Assembly (NCBI RefSeq): GCF_030294985.1
Contig: NZ_AP024718.1
Span: forward strand, 1,255,001 to 1,319,000
Direction: 5' to 3'
Length of the DNA stretch: 64,000 nucleotides
From: Methylomarinovum tepidoasis
GTDB lineage: Bacteria; Pseudomonadota; Gammaproteobacteria; Methylococcales; Methylothermaceae
Part shown: piece after piece, positions 32,430 to 40,293 of the stretch
How the letters are laid out: each line of letters opens with the position of its first letter
Numbering within the stretch: the stretch's first letter is position 1
The notes under the pieces: model-generated
Seen by the model: only the letters and a program-made list of their open reading frames with translations
The model's database searches: none
What the model was told of the DNA's origin: nothing
Program-made: the position numbers and the translations under genes

Positions 32430-33037
32430 AGCTTGGCCAGAATGTGGTTGTACAGCTGCTCGACTTCCCGGTCCTTGCCGGCGAGCAGGGCTTCCAGTTC
32501 TTCGCGGCGCTCGGCCACGAAGGCCGGATCGCGGATGGCGTTGAGGTTGACGGTCACGTTGATGGCGCAGCTCTTGAGCGCCGCCTGGGCCGCCAGCACC
32601 CCGACGCCGGCATCGGACAGCACGTTGGGATTGCCTTTTGCCGCTGCCTCATGGCAGAGATCGATGACCGCCACACACAGCCGGGCGCAGGCGAGGGGCA
32701 CGTCGGTGGCGCCCTTGAGGGCGGCTTGGATCGCCTCGCTGCGGTTCGGATCGTCCTTGGGAAGACGGTAGGCGGCCATGACCCGGTCGAAGGCAGCCAC
32801 ATCCGCCTCGATGGCGGCCAGCAGCCGCTGGCGCAGTTCCGCGGCTTGTGCCTGCAGGGCCTGCATTTCGGCCTCCACCGCCCGATAGCGGGGCTTGCCC
32901 ACGGTGAGGCTGGCGACCATGCCGGCCAGCGCCGCGCCCATCGCTCCCATCACCGCCGCCGCGCTGCCGCCGCCGGGGGTGGGGTCGGCGCTGGCCAGCC
33001 GGTCGAGGAAAGTATCGAGGGATTGGTCTTTGAGCAT
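32426..33037 (-). CDS. fchA: Methenyltetrahydrofolate cyclohydrolase FchA
   Basis: A 203-residue protein of the cyclodeaminase/cyclohydrolase family (FTCD_C). The signature DPTPGGGSAAAVMGAMGAAL lies near residue 18, and a helical bundle follows, with ACARLCVAVIDLCHEAAAKGN and CAINVTVNLNAI. It interconverts methenyl- and formyl-tetrahydrofolate in methylotrophic C1 metabolism. mtdA is divergently transcribed only 77 bases away, the pairing known from methylotrophs, which supports FchA over a histidine-degradation cyclodeaminase. It is followed by the multicopper oxidase with an ATGA overlap. Confidence 0.9.
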   Translation of the reverse strand: MLKDQSLDTFLDRLASADPTPGGGSAAAVMGAMGAALAGMVASLTVGKPRYRAVEAEMQALQAQAAELRQRLLAAIEADVAAFDRVMAAYRLPKDDPNRSEAIQAALKGATDVPLACARLCVAVIDLCHEAAAKGNPNVLSDAGVGVLAAQAALKSCAINVTVNLNAIRDPAFVAERREELEALLAGKDREVEQLYNHILAKL

Positions 33038-33070
33038 GGTGGAACCCTGGTGGCGGAATCGGCCCGCTAT

Positions 33071-33076
33071 TATAAT
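33071..33076 (+). promoter_or_regulatory. Perfect -10 hexamer in the fchA/mtdA divergent region
   Basis: TATAAT at 33071-33076 lies 39 bases before the mtdA GTG. The overlapping ATTATAAT is nearly symmetric, so a TATAAT also reads towards fchA (33069-33074). No strong -35 was found on either side. A shared divergent promoter region is likely. Confidence 0.4.
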
Positions 33077-33114
33077 CGATCGATTGTTTTCTTAGGACTT
33101 CCAAGGTGTAGGCG

Positions 33115-33978
33115 GTGAAGAAACTCCTGTTCCAGTTCGATACCGACAGCCATCCGGCCTCTTTCGATACCGTGGTCGCCTACGATGGCGGCGCCGACCA
33201 CGTCATCGGTCATGCCAACCTGACGCCGGACAACGTGGGCCCTTTGGTGGACGGCACCATCTTCACCCGCGCCCCCAAGGACAAGAAGAACACCGCCATC
33301 TTCATCGGCGGCAGCGACCTCCAGGCCGGCGAGGCGCTGCTGGCGGCGGTCACGGCCCGGTTCTTCGCCAATTTCCGGGTGTCGGTGATGCTCGACAGCA
33401 ACGGCAGCAATACCACCGCGGCCGCCGGGGTGGCGCGGATCGTCGCCAGCACCGAGGTGCGGGGCAAGAAGGCGGTGGTGCTCGCCGGCACCGGCCCTGT
33501 CGGCCAGCGCGCCGCCGCTCTGCTGGCCAAGGAGGGGGCGCAGGTGGTGCTGACCTCGCGCTCCCTGGCACGGGCCCGGGCCGCCTGCGAGGCGATGAGG
33601 CGGCGTTTCGGGGTGGAGATCACCCCGGTGGAGGCCATCGACGCCGCCGCCCGTGCCGCCGTCATCGAAGACGCCCAGATCGTGTTCGCCACCGGCGCCG
33701 CCGGCGTTCGGCTGTTGGAGGAATTCCAGTGGCGGGATCTGTCCCGGCTGGAGGTTCTCGTCGACGCCAACGCCACCCCGCCTTTGGGCATCGAAGGGGT
33801 GGACATGATGGACCGCGGCACGGAACGCCACGGCAAGATCTGCTGGGGGGCCATCGGTTTCGGCGCCCTGAAACTAGCCGTGCACCGGGCCTGCATCGCC
33901 AAACTGTTCGAACGCAACGATCTGGTGCTGGACGCCGAGGAAATCTACGCCATCGCCAGAGAGATGGTGCATACGTAA
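33115..33978 (+). CDS. mtdA: NADP-dependent methylenetetrahydrofolate/methylenetetrahydromethanopterin dehydrogenase MtdA
   Basis: A 287-residue dehydrogenase of methylotrophs that oxidises methylene-H4F or methylene-H4MPT with NADP. The sequence follows Methylobacterium MtdA closely: KKLLFQFDTDSHPASFD at the start, VAYDGGADHVIGHANLTPDN, MLDSNGSNTTAAAGVA, the Rossmann motif VLAGTGPVGQRAAALLA, and LKLAVHRACIAKLFE near the end. The start is GTG at 33115 with AAGGTG upstream. Pairing with fchA favours MtdA over the H4MPT-only MtdB, though sequence alone does not exclude dual specificity. This is one of the best indicators that the host is a methylotroph. Confidence 0.93.
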   Translation: MKKLLFQFDTDSHPASFDTVVAYDGGADHVIGHANLTPDNVGPLVDGTIFTRAPKDKKNTAIFIGGSDLQAGEALLAAVTARFFANFRVSVMLDSNGSNTTAAAGVARIVASTEVRGKKAVVLAGTGPVGQRAAALLAKEGAQVVLTSRSLARARAACEAMRRRFGVEITPVEAIDAAARAAVIEDAQIVFATGAAGVRLLEEFQWRDLSRLEVLVDANATPPLGIEGVDMMDRGTERHGKICWGAIGFGALKLAVHRACIAKLFERNDLVLDAEEIYAIAREMVHT

Positions 33979-34125
33979 CCGACCGGGTTTTGGTAATTTG
34001 CTTATTCAATAAATGAATATAAGCTTATAGTTATATAATTATTTCATTTTTAAATAAGGCGCCGAGCTCCTTACAATGTAGTCATCCCGCTTGATTGAGA
34101 GTAACTCGTTCCGGATGACTGTAGC
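33979..34125. other. AT-rich intergenic strip after mtdA
   Basis: The gap after mtdA contrasts with the GC-rich surroundings; 34000-34060 is mostly A and T, with the palindrome ATAAGCTTAT at 34019-34028. I found no gene, RNA or clear terminator in it. Its composition suggests either a promoter/regulatory strip or foreign DNA. It leads into the flavoprotein remnant at 34126. Confidence 0.6.
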
Positions 34126-34293
34126 ATGAATCAGAAAACCCATCGTCATCATCAGGTCGTCATCATCGGTGGTGGTACCGCCAGGTGGCGGACCAGCTTA
34201 AATGTTAGGGTGAAAAATCTATTAGAAAAACCTGATTGCTGGCGTTATGATGAGACCTTCCATCTATCTGAAGAAATAAGGAGGACGCCATGA
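34126..34293 (+). pseudogene. Truncated N-terminus of a FAD/NAD(P)-dependent oxidoreductase
   Basis: The ATG at 34126 opens a 55-codon frame that starts MNQKTHRHHQVVIIGGGTAR. HQVVIIGGGTA is a classical dinucleotide-binding Rossmann start, as in sulfide:quinone reductase-like flavoproteins. Homology stops at codon 20, after which the frame reads into unrelated sequence and ends by overlapping the start of the monoheme cytochrome gene. An intact enzyme would need around 400 residues, so this is a remnant left by deletion or rearrangement. The exact parent family is uncertain because only about ten informative residues survive. Confidence 0.6.
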
Positions 34294-34589
34294 AGAAACT
34301 GATGACGATTGTGGCCCTGGCCGGGATCACCGCCACCGCCGGTGCAGCTGATGTCGCCGCCGGCAAGGCCAAGGCGGCTGCCTGCGGCGGCTGTCATGGG
34401 GCCGACGGCATCGCCACCAATCCGGCCTATCCCAATCTCGCCGGCCAGCACGCCCAGTATCTGGTGGCGGCGATGAAGGCCTACAAGACCGGTGCCCGCG
34501 ACCACGCGGTCATGAAAGCCATGGTGAGCAGTCTCTCCGACGAGGACATGGAAAACATCGCCGCCTACTACGAAAGCCTGAAAAAATAA
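34290..34589 (+). CDS. Monoheme class I cytochrome c
   Basis: A 99-residue periplasmic electron carrier. The signal peptide ([20 protein letters not shown]) is cleaved to a mature protein of about 80 residues, with one heme site CGGCHG (about 35-39) and a C-terminal Met ligand candidate in the [21 protein letters not shown] region. The size and motifs are those of small c551/c553 or single-domain c4-like cytochromes. GGAGG lies upstream of the ATG. It precedes the seven-heme cytochrome gene by 56 bases and is likely its electron partner, which is inferred from position. Confidence 0.93.
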   Translation: MKKLMTIVALAGITATAGAADVAAGKAKAAACGGCHGADGIATNPAYPNLAGQHAQYLVAAMKAYKTGARDHAVMKAMVSSLSDEDMENIAAYYESLKK

Positions 34590-34645
34590 CATTCCGCCGC
34601 CGTGCCGGAAGGGCTGCAGGCGGTCCATCGTGAAGGAGGTTTGTC

Positions 34646-37012
34646 ATGATTCGCCATTCTCTTTTGTGGGGCGTCCTGCTGCTCTCCGGCGTGGCGGCGG
34701 CCGCCACCGATCCCACCAAACCCAAGAACGACTACAACATCACCATCAATTACGAGCTGGGCATGCATTGCACCGGCTTCGACTTTTCCTACTGCTGCAT
34801 CCTGCCCCCCTACAACTCGATCCAGAGCCAGGTGGTCAAGACCGCCCGGGGGCCCCACGACAAGCCGAGGCTGCTCGGTGCCGATCCCAAGGATCCGATG
34901 ATCCTGGTGGACGGCGACAAGCGTTTCAAGCTCGAATACGGTCACGTGGACAACACCTACTCGGAAGGGGCCAAGCTGTACTACTGGACCGTTCCCTACG
35001 ACGTGGACGGCGACGGCAAGTACGAGGCCAACGAGAATGTCGCCAATGCCTACTGGCCTCATTTGTACGTTTACAAAGACCTGAAGGGTAGCAATCCCAA
35101 GCACACCAGCAAGGACAGCGAGAAGCAGCGGGTCGGTATCGAGATTCCGGTGCCGGTGGACAACGGTCCGGCAGGGGCGGTGGTGCCCAGTCCCTTGAAA
35201 GGCGGCCACCTGCACTATACCGGCGAGGAGGGAACCATCGTCTTCACCAAGTCGCCGGTGCTGGAGAACGTCCCCATCATGCTCACCCATCCCGGCATCT
35301 GGGACGCCCTGGGATTGCCGCTGACCCCGTTCTGGGACAGCACCGTCACCAAGAATCCTATCACCATCGTCGAGAGCGACATCCGCCCCTACCAGGAGGC
35401 TTGGGTGCGGATGGTGGACGCCGAGACCGGCGAGCCGGTGCTCGACAGCCACACGGGCAAGCCCATCGAATTCCACGGCACCAACCCCATCGACGTGCCC
35501 AACTGCTCCAACTGCCATTCCAACGAGAACGCCAACGGCGATCGCTACACGCTTTACAAGCGTGAGTTCGCCTTCTGGAAGGGGCTGGGGGCCAGCGACT
35601 ACATCGCCGGCCTCAAGGCCACCTCCATCTCCATCCTGCAGATCCACGACGCCAAGCACGGCACCAAGTTCACCGCCAACTACGATCCCGACAGCCGCTC
35701 GCTTTCCAACCGTCTCGGGCGCGACCCGGTGCTGTGCCAGAAATGCCACGCCGACAACGTCATCGGCGTGCTGGCGTCGAAAGGCGTGGTCGAGGCGCTG
35801 ACCGGTCAGCAGGTGCCCGGCGACGTGCGCATCCCGCCCCTGAGCGAAGCGCTGCACCGGGCCCACCAGACCGTCCGCCCGCTGCCCGACAGCCAGGGCC
35901 GCACCGGTACCTGCGCTGGCTGTCATCCGGCCCACCGCCAGGACGGTTCCCTGGACGGCTATCCCATCACCCCCGACGGCCGCAACCATTACGCCAACGC
36001 CGACAACCGCGACACCAAGGGCGGCTGTTTCGCCGGCCGCGACGTTCACTCCAACCCCGACAAGGACAAGGACGGCGTGGAAACCCCCGAGCACCTCAAC
36101 GCCATCGGCAAGTGGCTGCAGGCCAACGTCTCCAAGATCGGCAACGGCCAGCACGGCAAGGGGTTGTGGTGCACCAACTGCCACAACCAGCTGTCGCGGG
36201 AGCTGTACCAGCGTGACCACATCACTCACGCCTTCCGCCAGGAAGGGGAAACCCTGCGCAACAAGTCCCTGGAAGCCATCGCCCTGGCCATCGGCGTGAC
36301 CGAAAAGGAACTGATCGAGCGCTATCTCGATCCCAAGGTGATGCTGGACAAGAACGGTCACGATGACCCAGCAAAATCCGGCATCCTGCTCAACTGGGCC
36401 AAGGAACGCACCGAGGCCGACATCGCCGTAATCGCCATGCAGGGCGGCAAGCCCCTGATCCACAAGGACGAGGACGGCGATCCCAGCGTCACCATCCTGT
36501 CCGCCGATCCCATGGTCGATCCCGACACCCTCAAGCTGCCCAAGGGGGCCGACGACGCCATCGCCGTGCCTTACCGTGCCGCCGATCACGGACGCGACTA
36601 CTGGCTGGCGCCGGGCGAGCCCCACTGCGCCGATTGTCATGAGGCGCCTTACGTGGAAGGGCAGGGCGGCATCGCCTATCCCATCAACCAGCCGGGCAAG
36701 TACAGTCTGATGCGCTACTCCAAGGGCCATGCCGGGCTGGCGTGCCAGGCGTGCCACCAGTCGATCCACGGCTTGTATCCGGTGACGCCGCGGGTGGACA
36801 CCACCACCTACAAGCAGGCGCCCCAGTACAATCCGGACGGCAGCCACGGGCCGCTCAAATGCGCCGCCTGTCACGAAACCAACAGGTACGGCGTGCCGCT
36901 GATCGCCGAAGGCAAGACCTGGAAGGGCAAGAAGATCGACAAGGACTTCGATGCCGCGGTGACCTGGATGCACGCCAGCGCTCCCGATCTGGGCGGGCGC
37001 AATCCCCGTTGA
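34646..37012 (+). CDS. Exported seven-heme c-type cytochrome
   Basis: A 788-residue protein with a signal peptide (MIRHSLLWGVLLLSGVAAA) and seven CxxCH heme sites: CSNCH, CQKCH, CAGCH, CTNCH, CADCH, CQACH and CAACH. The hemes all lie after about residue 285. The first 285 residues have no heme and include a striking cysteine-rich block, LGMHCTGFDFSYCCILPPYN, plus a DVDGDGKYEANE segment that may bind calcium. Heme spacing is irregular, unlike small tetraheme or NrfA families, and I cannot assign a named family. GGAGG precedes the ATG. It would sit in the periplasm or at the cell surface and move electrons, possibly with the upstream monoheme cytochrome. The ccm operon nearby would mature it. 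Confidence 0.9.
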   Translation: MIRHSLLWGVLLLSGVAAAATDPTKPKNDYNITINYELGMHCTGFDFSYCCILPPYNSIQSQVVKTARGPHDKPRLLGADPKDPMILVDGDKRFKLEYGHVDNTYSEGAKLYYWTVPYDVDGDGKYEANENVANAYWPHLYVYKDLKGSNPKHTSKDSEKQRVGIEIPVPVDNGPAGAVVPSPLKGGHLHYTGEEGTIVFTKSPVLENVPIMLTHPGIWDALGLPLTPFWDSTVTKNPITIVESDIRPYQEAWVRMVDAETGEPVLDSHTGKPIEFHGTNPIDVPNCSNCHSNENANGDRYTLYKREFAFWKGLGASDYIAGLKATSISILQIHDAKHGTKFTANYDPDSRSLSNRLGRDPVLCQKCHADNVIGVLASKGVVEALTGQQVPGDVRIPPLSEALHRAHQTVRPLPDSQGRTGTCAGCHPAHRQDGSLDGYPITPDGRNHYANADNRDTKGGCFAGRDVHSNPDKDKDGVETPEHLNAIGKWLQANVSKIGNGQHGKGLWCTNCHNQLSRELYQRDHITHAFRQEGETLRNKSLEAIALAIGVTEKELIERYLDPKVMLDKNGHDDPAKSGILLNWAKERTEADIAVIAMQGGKPLIHKDEDGDPSVTILSADPMVDPDTLKLPKGADDAIAVPYRAADHGRDYWLAPGEPHCADCHEAPYVEGQGGIAYPINQPGKYSLMRYSKGHAGLACQACHQSIHGLYPVTPRVDTTTYKQAPQYNPDGSHGPLKCAACHETNRYGVPLIAEGKTWKGKKIDKDFDAAVTWMHASAPDLGGRNPR

Positions 37013-37020
37013 TCCTGACC

Positions 37021-37050
37021 GGACGCCGGCTTCCGGCCGGCGTCCCTTTT
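37021..37050 (+). terminator. Rho-independent terminator after the seven-heme cytochrome gene
   Basis: GGACGCCGG (37021-37029) pairs perfectly with CCGGCGTCC (37037-37045), followed by CTTTT. It starts eight bases after the stop codon and likely ends or attenuates the cytochrome transcript before the foldase gene. Confidence 0.75.
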
Positions 37051-37064
37051 CCCGGAGAATGCCC

Positions 37065-38150
37065 ATGCGAACCCTGATTTTCGCCGCGTTGCTGGCAAGT
37101 ACGACGCTGCAGGCCAAGGTGCTGGTCACCGTCGACGGGACACCGGTCACTTCCGAGCAACTGGAACAGACCCTGCGCTCCTCACCCTTCGCCACCCAGT
37201 ATCCCGGCCTCGACGCCGACGAACAGGCCGTCCTGCGCCGCGATCTGTTGCAGCGCTTGGTGCAGGCGGAGGTGCTGTATCAGGAGGCCAGACGCCTGGG
37301 GTTGGAACAAGACGAAACCGTGCGTCGTGACGTGGCCGAATTCGAGACCGGCCTGCTGGCACAGAAATACCTGCAATACCTGCGCGACCGGATCGAAATC
37401 CCGGCGCCAAAACAGGCCGAATGGCGCCGCCGCCTGGGTACCGATCTCGACGCCCTAGCCGCGGTCCGTTCGGTTTACGTCGCCGACCGCTACCGTCAGG
37501 CCAAGGCCACGACTCTGGACCGGCTGCGGCAGCGGTACGGCGATCTGCCCGAAACCGAGCTTTTGGCCCGGGGCGCCAGGGAGGCGGGGATCGACGTTTC
37601 CGCCCAGGTGGCCGGCTTCCGGCGGGAACGCCTGATCCAGCGCCTCTTGGAACGGAAGGAAAAGGAATGGATTCCCGACCAGAGCGTGTTACGCGACTAC
37701 TACCAGCGTCATCCGGAAATCGGCCGGGTGCCGGAGCGGCGCCACGTCGGCCAGATCGTGGTGGCCGACCGCGATACGGCCTGGGCCCTGCGCCGCCGGA
37801 TTCTGCAAGGCGAGAGCCTGTTCCGGCTCGCCAAACAGTACAGCATCGACCCTTACGGCAGGCAACACGCCGGCGACATGGGTTGGTTGCCGGAAGGCAG
37901 CGCCATGCCCGCGATCGAAGCGGCGCTGGCCACCTTGAAGGATGGCGAGATCAGCGAGGTGATCGAAACCCCGAAGGGGTTCCATCTCGTCACCATCATC
38001 GAACGCAAGCCCGGTGAACAAAAGCCTTTCGCCGCCATCGGCGACCGGGTACGGCGGGCGTTGCTGCTGGAGCGGATGCCCGCTTGGCTGGCTGAAGTCA
38101 CGGCCCGCCACCGCATCGTCTGGACGGCAGCGGATCAGGCTTCCAGATAG
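37065..38150 (+). CDS. Periplasmic parvulin-type peptidyl-prolyl isomerase (PpiC/SurA-like)
   Basis: A 361-residue exported foldase. The signal peptide (MRTLIFAALLASTTLQA) precedes a SurA_N-like helical chaperone region (about 20-130) and a parvulin domain (about 215-325) with RRHVGQIVVADRDTAWALRR, GESLFRLAKQYSID, GDMGWLPEGSAMPAIEAAL and ETPKGFHLVTIIER. ATG at 37065 is chosen over 37059 because GGAG lies eight bases upstream. Its position after the seven-heme cytochrome suggests a role in cytochrome or outer-membrane protein folding, though a terminator separates the two. Its end overlaps the convergent permease gene by 16 bases. Confidence 0.87.
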   Translation: MRTLIFAALLASTTLQAKVLVTVDGTPVTSEQLEQTLRSSPFATQYPGLDADEQAVLRRDLLQRLVQAEVLYQEARRLGLEQDETVRRDVAEFETGLLAQKYLQYLRDRIEIPAPKQAEWRRRLGTDLDALAAVRSVYVADRYRQAKATTLDRLRQRYGDLPETELLARGAREAGIDVSAQVAGFRRERLIQRLLERKEKEWIPDQSVLRDYYQRHPEIGRVPERRHVGQIVVADRDTAWALRRRILQGESLFRLAKQYSIDPYGRQHAGDMGWLPEGSAMPAIEAALATLKDGEISEVIETPKGFHLVTIIERKPGEQKPFAAIGDRVRRALLLERMPAWLAEVTARHRIVWTAADQASR

Positions 38151-39181
38151 ACCCAGCCACGGAACAGTTCGTAACCCAGCGCCAGTACCACGGCTCCCAC
38201 GAACAGGCCTATCAGGCCGGACAACATCATCCCGCCGATGGCTCCCAGAAAGATGACCAGCATGGGGATGTCCACCCCCCGGCCCATCAACAGGGGTTTG
38301 AGAACGTTGTCGAGCAGGGCGACCACCACGCACCAGACCGTGAAGGCGGTCGCCACCATCCCACCTTGGGTGGAAAACACATAGATCGCTGCAGGCACCA
38401 GCACCAGCGCCGGTCCCAACTGGATGACCGCCAGGAACAGGCACAGGACCGCCAGCAGCCCCGCACCAGGCAGACCGACGGCCACGAATCCCAGGCCGGC
38501 CAGCAACGCCTGAAGCAGCGCCACACCGACGACCCCGGTGGCGACCCCGCGAATGGTGGATTCCGCCAGCCGTACCAGCTCCGGTCCCCGCTCGCCTGCC
38601 AGGCGGAGGGCGATCCGACGGGCTGTACGTGCCGCCGCCGGTGCGTTGGCCAACAGGAGGCCAGCGATGATGATCGCCAACACGAACTGCAGGATCGCCA
38701 TCCCGGTGGCTGCGGTCGCCGACAGCAGCCAGCCGGCCAGTTGTCGGATCTGGGGACGAAGGAGTCTGAAAGTATCCTCCAGATTGTGGCCCAGCAGTTC
38801 CCAGAACCGTTGGAGCGGGCGTCCGATCAGAGGCCAGTCGGCGATCCGCGATGGCAGTTCCGGCAGGCTCACCATGTCGCCGGCCAAGCTGGCGGCGGTG
38901 CTCTGGAAGTTACGAACGGCGATTTCCGCCAGCTGGATCATCGGCAGGATCAGTCCTGTCAGCATCAGAACCGTCAGCAGCAAAGCCGTCCAGCCTTGCC
39001 GGTCTCCCAGCCAGCGGTTGAGGAGGCGGAAAGGGGAATGGAGGCTTACGGCGATGACGATCCCCCAGATGACCACATCGACGAAAGGACGGACGATCAA
39101 GAAGCACCAGGCGGCCAGCAGCGTGATCGTGCCGAGGCGGATGGCGGTTTCGATTGCGATTTTGTTAAAGTCCGTATTCAT
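38135..39181 (-). CDS. AI-2E family transporter (PerM-like permease)
   Basis: A 348-residue polytopic membrane protein with eight predicted helices, including LGTITLLAAWCFLIVRPFVDVV at the N-terminus and VIFLGAIGGMMLSGLIGLFVGAVVLA near the C-terminus, the typical AI-2E/UPF0118 ending. Members include TqsA-like autoinducer exporters, but most are of unknown substrate; Na+/H+ antiport activity has been proposed for some. A start at 39181 leaves 26 bases to the divergent collar-like gene. Function beyond family is not claimed. Confidence 0.87.
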   Translation of the reverse strand: MNTDFNKIAIETAIRLGTITLLAAWCFLIVRPFVDVVIWGIVIAVSLHSPFRLLNRWLGDRQGWTALLLTVLMLTGLILPMIQLAEIAVRNFQSTAASLAGDMVSLPELPSRIADWPLIGRPLQRFWELLGHNLEDTFRLLRPQIRQLAGWLLSATAATGMAILQFVLAIIIAGLLLANAPAAARTARRIALRLAGERGPELVRLAESTIRGVATGVVGVALLQALLAGLGFVAVGLPGAGLLAVLCLFLAVIQLGPALVLVPAAIYVFSTQGGMVATAFTVWCVVVALLDNVLKPLLMGRGVDIPMLVIFLGAIGGMMLSGLIGLFVGAVVLALGYELFRGWVYLEA

Positions 39182-39207
39182 GGTTTTTTTGCGTCTTGGG
39201 GGTTTTC

Positions 39208-39663
39208 ATGCGACATGTTACCTGGTTTCTGCTCGGTCTGTTCCTGTCACTGCCAGTGCGTGGGGGCGAGCTTCCCAGAGGGACGATCCTCGCTTTTCTG
39301 CCGGATCCCGGAGCTTCCGAGTATCATGACGATGCCAGCCTGAGACGGTGGTTGAAGGCGCAGGGATGGGCGATTTGTGACGGTCGTGACGGCACTCCCG
39401 ACCTCAATTATCGGATGCTGTTGGGGGCCACCCGGATGCAGATGGCAGGGAAACGGCAGGGAAGCCGCCGTCATCGCCACCGTTTTCAAGGCCAGACCCG
39501 GTCGTTCCAGGGACGACAGGTGAGTCTGATGGAAGGGCGGGGCCCGGGACGCTGGCTCCAGGTGCCGGTGGGCGGTCACAAACATCGGCTGGAGGGGGCC
39601 ACCGATGCCGCCGAGCATCTGCCGCTCAGCGTAGGAGTACTATTCATCATGAAAATTCGTTGA
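39208..39663 (+). CDS. Exported tail-collar-like protein of unknown function
   Basis: A 151-residue protein with a signal peptide (MRHVTWFLLGLFLSLPVRG) and a C-terminal part that recalls the phage tail-fibre collar fold: QGWAICDGRDGTPDLNYRMLLGA followed by a histidine-rich loop (SRRHRHRFQG) and the closing LPLSVGVLFIMKIR. Collar domains normally have GWxxCDG...PDLRxRFLxG...VLFIMKI. An exported, chromosomally encoded copy with a histidine-rich loop is unusual. ATG at 39208 has a GGGGG site upstream; an alternative TTG at 39196 adds four residues. It precedes a lipoprotein gene by ten bases, probably in one operon. Confidence 0.6.
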   Translation: MRHVTWFLLGLFLSLPVRGGELPRGTILAFLPDPGASEYHDDASLRRWLKAQGWAICDGRDGTPDLNYRMLLGATRMQMAGKRQGSRRHRHRFQGQTRSFQGRQVSLMEGRGPGRWLQVPVGGHKHRLEGATDAAEHLPLSVGVLFIMKIR

Positions 39664-39673
39664 TCGGAAGGGG

Positions 39674-40285
39674 ATGACGATGTTGCGATTCTGGTTAGGG
39701 TTTCTGGCGGTAGTGCTCGTCGGTGGTTGTGGAACGGCCACCCAGGTAGAAAGTTGGATCAGCGGGGAAACGAAACGGCCGATTCGGCATTTGTTGGTGA
39801 TCGCAGTGGTGCCGGACGAGCCCGGTCGGGTGATTTTCGAGGACAAGTTGGTCAAGGCACTGGCGCGGGCCGGTGTCGAAGTCATGCCGAGCTATGAGGT
39901 GGCCACCGTTTCCCACTGGCGTGACCACGAGGCCCTGCGGTTCCTGGTCCGGCGACTGGGTGTCGATAGCGTGCTGATCGTCACGCTGAAAGGTGTCGAG
40001 GAACGGGAAATCCGCCATCCGCCCCGGAGCTATAGGGTGCCCCGGACTTATGGCTGGGGTTATTACGGCTATTACCACACCGTCTGGGAAGAAGTGCACC
40101 AACCGGGCTATACCGTGCGCCAGACGGTAGTGCGGTTGGAAACCAATCTATACGATGCCGAAAGTGAAAAATTACTGTGGTCGGCCCGTTCAGCGACCAT
40201 CGATCCCAAATCAGCGCTGGACGCGATGGATTCTTTCATCGGTGCTTTGATCGACGATCTGCAGGACAAGGGTCTGTTGCCCTGA
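39674..40285 (+). CDS. Lipoprotein, DUF4136-like
   Basis: A 203-residue lipoprotein with lipobox LVGGC (Cys near 19) and a mature domain whose RHLLVIAVVPDEPGRVIFED, RLGVDSVLIVTLKG and VRLETNLYDAESEKLLWSARS resemble DUF4136/uncharacterised lipoprotein folds that sense or assemble in the envelope. A tyrosine-rich loop (TYGWGYYGYYHTVW) is notable. It follows the collar-like gene closely. The start could be ATG 39674 or 39680. The family call is by resemblance only. Confidence 0.6.
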   Translation: MTMLRFWLGFLAVVLVGGCGTATQVESWISGETKRPIRHLLVIAVVPDEPGRVIFEDKLVKALARAGVEVMPSYEVATVSHWRDHEALRFLVRRLGVDSVLIVTLKGVEEREIRHPPRSYRVPRTYGWGYYGYYHTVWEEVHQPGYTVRQTVVRLETNLYDAESEKLLWSARSATIDPKSALDAMDSFIGALIDDLQDKGLLP

Positions 40286-40293
40286 AGCGGCGC

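Noticed and set aside
34126-34293. A functional 55-residue protein overlapping the cytochrome start
   Set aside because: Only about ten residues resemble a known motif and the rest is unrelated, so a gene remnant is more likely than a real small protein.
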